NCBI RefSeq assembly: GCF_024701375.2 | Contig: NZ_CP113910.1 | Coordinates: 1,364,001 to 1,428,000 of the forward strand | Reading direction: 5' to 3' | DNA: 64,000 nucleotides | DNA from: Streptomyces sp. KMM 9044 | GTDB lineage: Bacteria > Actinomycetota > Actinomycetes > Streptomycetales > Streptomycetaceae | Shown: positions 42,953 to 53,575 of the stretch, piece by piece | How the letters are laid out: each line of letters starts with the position of its first letter | How positions within the stretch are numbered: the stretch's first letter is position 1 | The notes under the pieces: model-generated | What the model was told of the DNA's origin: nothing | Database searches by the model: none | The model's input: only the letters and a program-made list of their open reading frames with translations | Translations under genes and position numbers: made by a program

Positions 42953-45900
42953 ATGCAGCACGGAGTTCGGCACAGATGGGGCCCGGTGGTCGTCGCGGCG
43001 ACCGCCTTCGCCGTGGCGGGGGCCTCCCCGGGCGTCGCGGTCGCACTTCCCGGGGCACCCGCGAAGGCGGACCGGGAGTTCGCTTCGTCGTTCGAGGCCG
43101 GTGAACCCGCCCCCGACTGGCTGAACACCGTCGACACCACACCGGGCGGCAAGAAGCGCGCCTCGGGCGTCGACGGCGGTTACAGCAGCGGCATACCGGG
43201 CAATGTCACCGACCACGTCACGGACGTGCGCGCCAGCTCGGAGAACGCGGGCGGCGGGGAGGTGAAGGAGAACCTCGTCGACGGCGAGCCCAGCAGCAAG
43301 TGGCTGGCCTTCACGTCCACCGGCTGGGCCGAGTTCGACCTGGACGCACCGGTCGAGGTGGTCCGGTACGCGCTCACCTCGGCCAACGACTTCGCCCCGC
43401 GCGACCCGCGGGACTGGACCCTGAAGGGCTCGGCCGACGGCGAGAACTGGACGGCCCTCGACACCCGTTCGGGCGAAACGTTCGCCGAGCGCTTCCAGAC
43501 GAAGATCTACGACCTGGACGCGTCGGCCGTCGCCGGGTACCGGCACTTCCGGCTGGAGATCACCAGGAACGGCGGGGCGGACGCGCTCCAGCTCGCCGAC
43601 GTCCAGTTCTCCACCGGCGGCACCGAGGAGCCGGTCCCGCAGGACATGCTCTCGCTGGTCGACCGCGGCCCGAGCGGCTCACCGACGGCGAAGTCGGGCG
43701 CCGGATTCACCGGAAAGCGTGCCCTGCGTTACGCCGGCCGGCACACGGCCGACGGGCGCGCCCACTCCTACAACAAGGTCTTCGACGTCCAGGTGAAGGT
43801 CGACCGCCGTACGGAGCTGTCGTACAAGATCTTCCCGTCGATGACGGACGGCGACCTCGACTACGACGCCACGAACGTCTCCGTCGACCTGGCCTTCACC
43901 GACGGCACCTACCTGAGCGACCTGCGCGCCACCGACCAGCACGGCTTCCCGCTGACGCCTCGGGGTCAGGGCGACGCCAAGGTGCTGTACGTCAACCAGT
44001 GGAACAGCGTCGAGTCGGGGATCGGCTTGGTCGCGGCCGGCAAAACCGTCGACCGGATCCTGGTGGCGTACGACTCCCCCAAGGGCCCCGCGAAGTTCCG
44101 GGGCTGGCTGGACGACGTGTCGCTGAAGCCGGTGCGGCCCGAGCGGCCGAAGGCCCACCTGTCCGACTACGCGGTGACGACCCGGGGCACCAACTCCAGC
44201 AGCGGCTTCTCACGCGGCAACAACTTCCCGGCGACCGCCGTGCCGCACGGCTTCAACTTCTGGACGCCGGTGACCAACGCCGGTTCCCTGAGCTGGCTGT
44301 ACGACTACGCGCGCGGCAACAACGCGGACAACCTGCCGACGATCCAGGCGTTCAGCGCGAGTCACGAGCCGAGCCCCTGGATGGGCGACCGGCAGACCTT
44401 CCAGGTGCTGCCGTCCGCCGCCTCCGGCACCCCGGAACTGGGCCGTGAGGAAAGGGAGCTGGCCTTCCGGCACGAGAACGAGACCGCGCGGCCGTACTAC
44501 TACGGGGTGCGGTTCGAGAACGGCCAGAAGGCGGAGATCGCGCCGACGGACCACGCGGCGGTCATGCGCTTCACCTATCCCGGCGACGACGCGAGCGTCC
44601 TGTTCGACAACGTCACCGACCAGGCCGGCCTGACCCTCGACGAGGAGAACGGCACCTTCAGCGGCTACTCGGACGTGAAGTCCGGGCTGTCCACGGGCGC
44701 CACCCGGCTGTTCGTGCACGGCGAGTTCGACAAGCCGGTGACGGACGGCTCCGCCGAGGGCGTCAAGGGCCGTCTGCGGTTCGACGCGGGCAAGGACCGG
44801 ACGGTCACCCTGCGCCTGGCCACCTCGCTCATCAGCGTCGGCCAGGCGAAGGACAACCTGCGCCAGGAGATCCCCGAGGGCCGCTCCTTCGACTCGGTCA
44901 AGCGCAGCGCCCAGCGGCAGTGGGACAGGCTGCTCGGCAAGGTCGAGGTCGAGGGCGCCACCCCGGACCAGTTGACCACGCTCTACTCGAGCCTCTACCG
45001 GCTGTACCTGTACCCGAACTCGGGCTTCGAGAAGGTCGACGGCACGTACAAGTACGCCTCTCCCTTCTCGAAGATGCCCCAGCCCGACACCCCGACGCAC
45101 ACCGGCGCGAAGATCGTGGACGGGAAGGTGTACGTCAACAACGGCTTCTGGGACACCTACCGGACCACCTGGCCGGCGTACTCCTTCCTGACCCCCTCCC
45201 AGGCGGGTGAGCTGGTCGACGGGTTCGTGCAGCACTACAAGGACGGCGGCTGGACCTCCCGCTGGTCCTCCCCCGGCTACGCCGACCTGATGACCGGCAC
45301 CTCCTCGGACGTCGCGTTCGCCGACGCGTACGTCAAGGGCGTGAACTTCGACGCGGAGGCGGCGTACGACGCGGCCGTGAAGAACGCCACCGTCGTGCCC
45401 CCGTCGTCGGGCGTCGGCCGCAAGGGCATGGAGACCTCACCCTTCCTCGGCTACACCGGCACGGAGACGCACGAGGGCCTGTCGTGGGCGCTCGAGGGCT
45501 ACCTCAACGACTACGGCATCGCCCGGATGGGCAAGGCCCTGTACGAGAAGACCGGCGACAAGCGCTACGAGGAGGAGTCCGCCTACTTCCTCGACCGGGC
45601 CCAGGAGTACGTCAACCTGTTCGACTCCGGGGCCGGGTTCTTCCAGGGGAAGAACCCGAAGGGCGACTGGCGCGTCGAGTCCTCGAAGTACGACCCGCGG
45701 GTGTGGGGCCACGACTACACCGAGACGAACGGCTGGGGCTACGCCTTCACCGCCCCGCAGGACAGCCGGGGTCTGGCCAACCTGTACGGCGGGCGCGACG
45801 GTCTCGCGGACAAGCTCGACGAGTACCTCGCCACCCCGGAGACGGCCTCCCCGGAGTTCAAGGGCTCCTACGGCGGGGTCATCCACGAGATGACCGAGGC

Positions 45901-46771
45901 GCGGGACGTCCGGATGGGCATGTACGGGCACTCCAACCAGGTGGCCCACCACGCCCTGTACATGTACGACGCGGCCGGGCAGCCCTGGAAGACGCAGAAG
46001 AACGTCCGTGAGGTGCTGTCGCGGCTCTACACCGGCAGCGAGATCGGGCAGGGCTACCACGGGGACGAGGACAACGGCGAGCAGTCGGCCTGGTTCCTGT
46101 TCTCCTCCCTCGGCTTCTACCCACTGGTGATGGGCAGCGGCGAGTACGCCGTCGGCTCCCCGCTGTTCAAGAAGACGACCGTGCACCTGGAGAACGGCCG
46201 TGAGCTGGTCGTCAAGGCGCCGAAGAACAGTGCGAAGAACGTGTACGTCCAGGGTCTGAAGGTCAACGGCAAGAGGTGGGACAAGACCTCGCTGCCGCAC
46301 TCGGTGCTCGCGAAGGGCGGGGTCCTGGAGTTCGACATGGGCCCGCGGCCCTCGTCGTGGGGCACCGGCAAGAAGGCGGCGCCCGTGTCGATCACCCAGG
46401 ACGACGAGGTGCCCACGCCCCGCGAGGACGTGCTGAAGGCCGAGGGCGCCCTGTTCGACAACTCCTCGGCGACCGGCGCCACGGCGTCCACGGTCGACCT
46501 GCCCGTGGGCGGGGAGACGAAGGCGGTCCAGTACACGCTGACGTCCTCGGGACAGGCCGAGGCGCCCACGGGCTGGGTCCTGCAGGGGTCGTCGGACGGC
46601 ACGACGTGGAAGACCCTCGACAAGCGCGACAGGCGGGCGGACGACCCGGACGCCTTCCGCTGGGACCGGCAGACACGGGCCTTCTCGGTGGACAGGCCGG
46701 GGACGTACGGCCACTACCGGCTGGTCCTCAGCGGTGAGGCGGCGCTGACGGAGGTGGAACTCCTGAGCTGA
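42953..46771 (+). CDS. Secreted GH92 alpha-mannosidase with flanking discoidin (F5/8C) domains
   Basis: 1272 residues from ATG 42953. A signal peptide (about 1-36) is followed by an F5/8 type C module (about 90-225: SSKWLAFTSTGWAEFDLD, then RDWTLKGSADGENWTAL). A beta-rich linker runs to residue 400. The GH92 catalytic part (about 400-1130) starts SSGFSRGNNFPATAVPHGFNFW. It has PWMGDRQTFQVLPS, YLYPNSGFEKVDGTYKY, GFWDTYRTTWPAYSFL and YHGDEDNGEQSAWFLFSSLGFYPL, with the acidic cluster expected for Ca-dependent inverting catalysis. A second discoidin-like module ends the protein (TGWVLQGSSDGTTWKTLD). It would trim alpha-1,2-mannose from fungal or yeast mannans outside the cell. It is divergent from ngcE. 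Confidence 0.93.
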   Translation: MQHGVRHRWGPVVVAATAFAVAGASPGVAVALPGAPAKADREFASSFEAGEPAPDWLNTVDTTPGGKKRASGVDGGYSSGIPGNVTDHVTDVRASSENAGGGEVKENLVDGEPSSKWLAFTSTGWAEFDLDAPVEVVRYALTSANDFAPRDPRDWTLKGSADGENWTALDTRSGETFAERFQTKIYDLDASAVAGYRHFRLEITRNGGADALQLADVQFSTGGTEEPVPQDMLSLVDRGPSGSPTAKSGAGFTGKRALRYAGRHTADGRAHSYNKVFDVQVKVDRRTELSYKIFPSMTDGDLDYDATNVSVDLAFTDGTYLSDLRATDQHGFPLTPRGQGDAKVLYVNQWNSVESGIGLVAAGKTVDRILVAYDSPKGPAKFRGWLDDVSLKPVRPERPKAHLSDYAVTTRGTNSSSGFSRGNNFPATAVPHGFNFWTPVTNAGSLSWLYDYARGNNADNLPTIQAFSASHEPSPWMGDRQTFQVLPSAASGTPELGREERELAFRHENETARPYYYGVRFENGQKAEIAPTDHAAVMRFTYPGDDASVLFDNVTDQAGLTLDEENGTFSGYSDVKSGLSTGATRLFVHGEFDKPVTDGSAEGVKGRLRFDAGKDRTVTLRLATSLISVGQAKDNLRQEIPEGRSFDSVKRSAQRQWDRLLGKVEVEGATPDQLTTLYSSLYRLYLYPNSGFEKVDGTYKYASPFSKMPQPDTPTHTGAKIVDGKVYVNNGFWDTYRTTWPAYSFLTPSQAGELVDGFVQHYKDGGWTSRWSSPGYADLMTGTSSDVAFADAYVKGVNFDAEAAYDAAVKNATVVPPSSGVGRKGMETSPFLGYTGTETHEGLSWALEGYLNDYGIARMGKALYEKTGDKRYEEESAYFLDRAQEYVNLFDSGAGFFQGKNPKGDWRVESSKYDPRVWGHDYTETNGWGYAFTAPQDSRGLANLYGGRDGLADKLDEYLATPETASPEFKGSYGGVIHEMTEARDVRMGMYGHSNQVAHHALYMYDAAGQPWKTQKNVREVLSRLYTGSEIGQGYHGDEDNGEQSAWFLFSSLGFYPLVMGSGEYAVGSPLFKKTTVHLENGRELVVKAPKNSAKNVYVQGLKVNGKRWDKTSLPHSVLAKGGVLEFDMGPRPSSWGTGKKAAPVSITQDDEVPTPREDVLKAEGALFDNSSATGATASTVDLPVGGETKAVQYTLTSSGQAEAPTGWVLQGSSDGTTWKTLDKRDRRADDPDAFRWDRQTRAFSVDRPGTYGHYRLVLSGEAALTEVELLS

Positions 46772-46794
46772 GCCGAGCCGGCTTCGCGCCGGGA

Positions 46795-46829
46795 GGCGGG
46801 TCCGGGGCCGTGACGGCCCCGGACCCGCC
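46795..46829. terminator. Bidirectional terminator GH92 / LPMO
   Basis: Perfect 15-bp G/C stem (46795-46809 with 46815-46829) around GTGAC, 23 bp after the GH92 stop and 17 bp beyond the LPMO stop. Confidence 0.88.
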
Positions 46830-46846
46830 TTCGTCGTGACGCGGGT

Positions 46847-47938
46847 TCAGCCGACCCGGCAGGGCAGACTCGTTCTGCCGTCGCCTCCGGAGCCGGAGGT
46901 GACGTAGCCGAAGGTGGCGCTCTCCCCCGGATCCAGCTCACCGTTGTAGCCGGCGTTGTGGACCATGACGTCCTGGCCCTGATAGGTGGCGTTGCCGCTC
47001 CACAGACTGTCGATCCGCTGGCCGGCCGGGAGGGTCCAGTCGACCATCCAGCCGAGCATGGGGACGTCACCGCTGTTGGTGACGGTCACCTGGGACTGGT
47101 AACCGCCGTTCCAGCTGCCCGTCGTGCTGCGGGTGGCGGTGCACTGGCCGGGGACGGGCTCGGTCGGCGGGTTGCCGGGCACCTTGATGCCGGTCACCTC
47201 GCCGTTGCCGCCGTCGAAGACGACGTCGGAGCAGGAGTAGAAGGTCTCCGCGCTGTCCGAACGCTGCCAGACCATGTAGACGATGTGGCGGCCGGACTTG
47301 CCCCCCGGGAGCTGCCCGGTCCAGGAGTAGTTGGCGTCGACGGTGCCCGGGGACCCGTTGAGCGGCGGGTGGTCGACGGAGAGGAACGGCTGCTCCTCCA
47401 TGTCGTCCCAGGTGAGGGTCTGTGTCGGGTCGAAGCCGTCCTTGGTGATGTACACGTAGAACCAACCCGGGTGCGCGGCCCAGGCGTTGTAGGAGAAGTC
47501 GACGGTGGCGCCCGAGGTGAGGTGGGTGAGCGGCCAGTCGTCGCGCGGCTGGTTGAATCCGGTGAAGCTGGAGTTGCCGCCGCTGCACAGCTGCCCGTCC
47601 GGCACGAAGCCGTCGGTACGGCCGGCGCCGTCGGAGCGCAGTACGGAGAACCAGTTGTAGAACGGCGTGGTGCCGCTGACCTGTGCGGCGGCCTTGCACG
47701 CCGGGTTGACCGGCTTGATCTCGCCGGTGTCGGTCAGCCCGTCCTGCCAGCACAGGAAGGTGCGGCTGGCGGGCTTCATCGGCGTCCCGTGCGCCTCCGC
47801 CTCGCCGCCCGCGGTCATGACCAGGCCGACGGCGGGGAGGGTGGCGAGGAGGGAGACGAGGACCAGGAAGAGGGCTCTGGTACGGGTGGGGAGCGTGGGC
47901 CGGGGAGCGGTGCCGCCCCTCGTTCTTGTCGGGATCAT
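46847..47938 (-). CDS. AA10 lytic polysaccharide monooxygenase with CBM2, cellulose-type
   Basis: 363 residues. The signal peptide (1-49) ends AEA; the mature protein starts with His50 (HGTPMKPASRTFLCW), whose N-terminus and side chain form half of the copper histidine brace. His156 in NAWAAHPGWFYVYI is the second ligand. PFYNWFSVLRSDGAGRTDGFVPDG and YMVWQRSDSAETFYSCSDVVF match the cellulose-active AA10 branch of Streptomyces. A Pro/Thr linker leads to a CBM2 (about 262-363: STTGSWNGGYQSQVTVTNSG, MLGWMVDWTLPAGQ, NAGYNGELDPGESATFGYV). It oxidatively cleaves crystalline cellulose. A perfect CebR box is 161 bp upstream. Confidence 0.95.
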   Translation of the reverse strand: MIPTRTRGGTAPRPTLPTRTRALFLVLVSLLATLPAVGLVMTAGGEAEAHGTPMKPASRTFLCWQDGLTDTGEIKPVNPACKAAAQVSGTTPFYNWFSVLRSDGAGRTDGFVPDGQLCSGGNSSFTGFNQPRDDWPLTHLTSGATVDFSYNAWAAHPGWFYVYITKDGFDPTQTLTWDDMEEQPFLSVDHPPLNGSPGTVDANYSWTGQLPGGKSGRHIVYMVWQRSDSAETFYSCSDVVFDGGNGEVTGIKVPGNPPTEPVPGQCTATRSTTGSWNGGYQSQVTVTNSGDVPMLGWMVDWTLPAGQRIDSLWSGNATYQGQDVMVHNAGYNGELDPGESATFGYVTSGSGGDGRTSLPCRVG

Positions 47939-48098
47939 GACACACCTGTCCGTCGCTGCGGGTGCTACGGGTCACGGGTCGTGCACATGGGTGCGCGCGC
48001 ACTGCGCGCGCGGTTGCGTTGCGCGTGCGGTCGCACGGGTACGCGTGGGGCCGAGCGAGATGGGAGCATCCTGCGACGGGTTCCGGTCCGACGAAGGA

Positions 48099-48112
48099 TG
48101 GGAGCGCTCCCA
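48099..48112. promoter_or_regulatory. CebR box upstream of the LPMO gene
   Basis: TGGGAGCGCTCCCA, the exact 14-bp palindrome known as the operator of the cellobiose-responsive repressor CebR in Streptomyces. It is placed 161 bp upstream of the LPMO start. Cello-oligosaccharides should induce the enzyme. Confidence 0.9.
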
Positions 48113-48235
48113 TCCCACTCGTACGGGGAAGGTAGCGCCGCGGGCTCCGCTTGTAAACGGGTGGCGCAACGACGGCCGGGGCGAGGGGCGGTTACCAGCC
48201 GTTCCGCCGCGGCGGCGGGACCGGGCGGACCACAG

Positions 48236-48266
48236 GGGCCGCACCCCGTCGGGCGGGGTGCGGCCC
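48236..48266. terminator. Terminator of acn
   Basis: Perfect 12-bp stem (48236-48247 with 48255-48266) and a 7-nt loop, 22 bp beyond the acn stop on the minus strand. Confidence 0.85.
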
Positions 48267-48287
48267 TCGACTGTCCAGCGCTGTCGC

Positions 48288-51101
<2,814 letters not shown>

Positions 51102-51121
51102 CTACCCCTCGACGGATCCGC

Positions 51122-51140
51122 TAAGGTAAGGCCAAGTTAG
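51122..51140. promoter_or_regulatory. Iron-box-like sequence upstream of acn
   Basis: TAAGGTAAGGCCAAGTTAG matches about 15 of 19 positions of the DmdR/IdeR/DtxR-type iron box TWAGGTWAGSCTWACCTWA. The left half is perfect and the right half weak. It is about 96 bp upstream of the acn start; aconitase is an Fe-S enzyme and an iron-regulated target in related genera. Candidate only. Confidence 0.4.
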
Positions 51141-51184
51141 GCATCCCTTACCGGATCGCGGCGGCTGCGGCGCACCTCGGCAGA

Positions 51185-51202
51185 TATCTCGATGTCGAGA
51201 TA
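51185..51202. promoter_or_regulatory. Candidate TamR/MarR-type operator upstream of acn
   Basis: Perfect dyad TATCTCGA-TG-TCGAGATA, 159 bp upstream of the acn start. The MarR-family TamR of S. coelicolor is known to bind upstream of the aconitase gene and to respond to citrate and aconitate; the dyad's size and AT-rich arms suit a MarR protein. The assignment is inferred from the gene, not from a sequence match I could check. Confidence 0.55.
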
Positions 51203-51443
51203 ACCCTAATACACTGCGGCCGAATGGTCATGCGCGGGCCCGCCCCGAATGTCCGCCGACGTCGAACCAAGTCCGTGGAGTTCCTTGCCATCCAACGTAG
51301 TCGTCGCAGGTCATAGCGTTGGTGAGCGGGCACGGCCACACCAGCGCCCTCGTCAGTCAAGTTAGTCGCCGCAGGTCAGCGCGGGCGGACGACTGGATTC
51401 GCTGTCCAAGGACACCCGCCCCGAATCTCCGCGTGCCCGGACT

Positions 51444-51497
51444 CCGGACGCCCCGCCCCTTCCGGACGCCCCGCCCCTTCCGGGCACCCCGCCCACC
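51444..51497. repeat. Three 18-bp tandem repeats
   Basis: Two identical units CCGGACGCCCCGCCCCTT (51444-51461 and 51462-51479) and a third diverged one (51480-51497). They sit in the spacer before the DUF4236 gene. Confidence 0.8.
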
Positions 51498-51639
51498 CCG
51501 GGCGCACCGACCGGAACGGCCCACCCCCGCACACTCCCCCGCAGTACCCGCAGCCCGTCGTCACCGGGCCCGGACGGGGTATGCGCACGGGGAGGGGCGT
51601 CGTACACCCGACGCCACGAACCCAGTGAGGGAGACAGGG

Positions 51640-51846
51640 GTGCCGCTCACGTTCCGCAAGAGCTTCAGGATCTTTCCGGGGGTGCGCCTCAACATCAACA
51701 AGCGCTCCTGGTCCGTCACCACCGGCGGCGGGCGCGGGCCGCGCCACACCACGAGCAGCACCGGACGTCGCACGACATCGATGGATCTGCCCGGGCCTTT
51801 CGGATGGCGGCGCACGCGCAGCACCCGACGCGGCAGGCGGCACTGA
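51640..51846 (+). CDS. DUF4236-type small protein
   Basis: 68 residues from GTG 51640, preceded by the purine-rich run GTGAGGGAGACAGG. The first 20 residues, PLTFRKSFRIFPGVRLNINK, are the signature of DUF4236 (FRKSxKxxPGVRLNxxK). SWSVTTGGGRGPRHTTSSTG follows, where the family has its second strand pair. The C-terminal 20 residues are Arg-rich and not conserved. Longer DUF4236 proteins are often membrane-associated; this is a minimal version. The function of the family is unknown. It lies 75 bp upstream of the HTH-MurA gene on the same strand but is probably separately controlled, as a dyad lies between them. Confidence 0.75.
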   Translation: MPLTFRKSFRIFPGVRLNINKRSWSVTTGGGRGPRHTTSSTGRRTTSMDLPGPFGWRRTRSTRRGRRH

Positions 51847-51893
51847 CTCCACATCACCCGAACGGCCCAGCAGCGAGACCCTCGGGAGGCGCC

Positions 51894-51909
51894 ATCTCAT
51901 ATCTGAGAT
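51894..51909. promoter_or_regulatory. Dyad upstream of the HTH-MurA gene
   Basis: ATCTCA-TATC-TGAGAT, 12 bp before the ATG at 51922. With its right flank (GAGATAACCTAA) it resembles the acn-upstream dyad and its flank (GAGATAACCCTAA, 51197-51209). An operator this close to the start codon fits autoregulation by the HTH domain of the gene itself, or the same MarR-type regulator as acn. Confidence 0.6.
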
Positions 51910-51921
51910 AACCTAAGTCCC

Positions 51922-53451
51922 ATGTCAGACGACTACCTCGTACGCATCGGCAAGCTCATCCGTGACGCCCGGCAACACCGCGGCTGGACACAGGCACAGC
52001 TGGCGGAGGCACTCGCCACCAGCCAGAGCGCCGTCAACCGTATCGAACGCGGCAACCAGAACATCAGCCTTGAGATGATCGCCCGCATCGGTGAGGCGCT
52101 CGACAGCGAGATCGTCTCCCTGGGCTACTCCGGTCCGATGCACCTGCGGGTCGTCGGCGGCCGCCGCCTGTCGGGCGCCATCGATGTGAAGACGAGCAAG
52201 AACGCGTGCGTGGCACTGCTGTGCGCCTCCCTGCTCAACAAGGGCCGCACGGTGCTGCGCCGCGTCGCCCGCATCGAGGAGGTGTACCGCCTCCTGGAGG
52301 TGCTGGGCTCGATCGGCGTCCGCACGCGGTGGATCAACGAGGGCGTCGACCTGGAGATCGTGCCGCCCGCCACGCTGGACCTCGACTCCATCGATGCGGA
52401 CGCGGCCCGCCGCACCCGCTCCATCATCATGTTCCTCGGCCCGCTGCTGCACCGCACGGACCGCTTCATGCTGCCGTACGCCGGCGGCTGCGACCTCGGT
52501 ACACGTACCGTCGAGCCGCACATGATCGCGCTGCGCCGGTTCGGCCTGGAGATCGCCGCGACCGAGGGCCAGTACCACGCGGTGGTGGACCGTTCCGTCA
52601 GCCCCGGCCGGCCGATCGTGCTGACCGAGCGCGGGGACACGGTCACCGAGAACGCGCTGCTGGCCGCCGCCCGGCACGACGGCGTGACCGTCGTCCGCAA
52701 CGCCTCGTCCAACTACATGGTCCAGGACCTGTGCTTCTTCCTGGAGGCCCTGGGCGTCAGGGTCGAGGGCATCGGCACCACCACGCTCACCGTGCACGGC
52801 ATGGAGACCATCGACGTCGACGTGGACTACTCCCCCTCCGAGGACCCGGTAGAGGCGATGAGCCTGCTCGCCGCGGCCGTCGTCACCGAGTCCGAGCTGA
52901 CGGTGCGCCGGGTGCCGATCGAGTTCCTGGAGATCGAGCTCGCGGTCCTGGAGGAGATGGGCCTCGACCACGACCGCACCCCCGAGTACGTCGCGGACAA
53001 CGGCCGCACCCGGCTGGTCGACCTCACGGTCCGGCCCTCCAAGCTGGAGGCGCCGATCGACAAGATCCACCCGATGCCGTTCCCCGGCCTGAACATCGAC
53101 AACGTCCCGTTCTTCGCGGCGATCGCGGCGGTGGCGCAGGGCCAGACCTTGATCCACGACTGGGTCTACGACAACCGCGCCATCTACCTGACCGACCTCA
53201 ACCGCCTCGGCGGGCGCCTCCAACTCCTGGACCCCCACCGCGTCCTGGTGGAGGGCCCCACCCGCTGGCGCGCCGCCGAGATGATGTGCCCCCCGGCCCT
53301 GCGCCCCGCCGTGGTCGTCCTGCTGGCGATGATGGCCGCCGAAGGTACGTCCGTCCTCCGCAACGTCTACGTCATCAACCGCGGTTACGAGGATCTGGCC
53401 GAGCGCCTCAACTCGGTGGGGGCGCAGATCGAGATCTTCCGGGACATCTGA
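51922..53451 (+). CDS. murA2: UDP-GlcNAc 1-carboxyvinyltransferase-like protein with N-terminal HTH (MurA paralogue)
   Basis: 509 residues from ATG 51922. Residues 5-65 are a Cro/C1-type HTH (LIRDARQHRGWTQAQLAEAL, then ATSQSAVNRIERGNQNISLE). From residue 72 a MurA/EPSP-synthase fold begins: MHLRVVGGRRLSGAIDVKTS, followed by KNA with the active-site Lys. Cys190 in YAGGCDLGTRTVEPHMIAL sits where MurA has its PEP-binding Cys, and KIHPMPFPGLNIDNVPFFAAIAAV replaces the usual GFPTD region. So key residues are kept but the loop contexts diverge from housekeeping MurA. Streptomyces carry a second, canonical murA elsewhere. It may be a cell-wall enzyme that senses or controls its own gene, or a regulator built on a MurA scaffold. 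Confidence 0.9.
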   Translation: MSDDYLVRIGKLIRDARQHRGWTQAQLAEALATSQSAVNRIERGNQNISLEMIARIGEALDSEIVSLGYSGPMHLRVVGGRRLSGAIDVKTSKNACVALLCASLLNKGRTVLRRVARIEEVYRLLEVLGSIGVRTRWINEGVDLEIVPPATLDLDSIDADAARRTRSIIMFLGPLLHRTDRFMLPYAGGCDLGTRTVEPHMIALRRFGLEIAATEGQYHAVVDRSVSPGRPIVLTERGDTVTENALLAAARHDGVTVVRNASSNYMVQDLCFFLEALGVRVEGIGTTTLTVHGMETIDVDVDYSPSEDPVEAMSLLAAAVVTESELTVRRVPIEFLEIELAVLEEMGLDHDRTPEYVADNGRTRLVDLTVRPSKLEAPIDKIHPMPFPGLNIDNVPFFAAIAAVAQGQTLIHDWVYDNRAIYLTDLNRLGGRLQLLDPHRVLVEGPTRWRAAEMMCPPALRPAVVVLLAMMAAEGTSVLRNVYVINRGYEDLAERLNSVGAQIEIFRDI

Positions 53452-53460
53452 GCAACGGCT

Positions 53461-53515
53461 GCCGCCGCACCCTATGTGACCTGCGCGAATGCGGGTCTGG
53501 AAGGGGTGCGGCGGC
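53461..53515. terminator. Terminator after the HTH-MurA gene
   Basis: Perfect 12-bp stem (53461-53472 with 53504-53515) with a 31-nt loop, 10 bp after the stop codon. The integrase remnant begins 60 bp further on. Confidence 0.7.
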
Positions 53516-53575
53516 GCCTCTGGGACTTCTCTGGGACTTTGGGCCGGGGCCGGGCTGTTCCCAGTCGCTTGGGAG

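Larger units (their letters stand above)
47939..48287. other. 349-bp intergenic region LPMO / acn
   Basis: It contains the LPMO promoter side with the CebR box (48099-48112) and a half-site-like TGGGAGCATCC (48061-48071). A GC-alternating stretch (GCGCGCGCACTGCGCGCGCG, 47993-48012) and the acn terminator (48236-48266) are also present. No gene is supported. Confidence 0.6.

Noticed and set aside
47993..48012. Z-DNA or functional element in the alternating GC stretch
   Set aside because: Alternating GC runs are expected at this base composition; no conserved context was seen.
51224..51318. Tiny plus-strand Arg-rich ORF after the acn-upstream dyad
   Set aside because: 28 codons, no ribosome-binding site, no conserved pattern; most likely chance.
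53461..53575. tRNA or att site for the integrase
   Set aside because: No T-arm (GGTTCGANTCC) or cloverleaf was found near the integrase 3' end; the dyad there fits a terminator of the murA paralogue.
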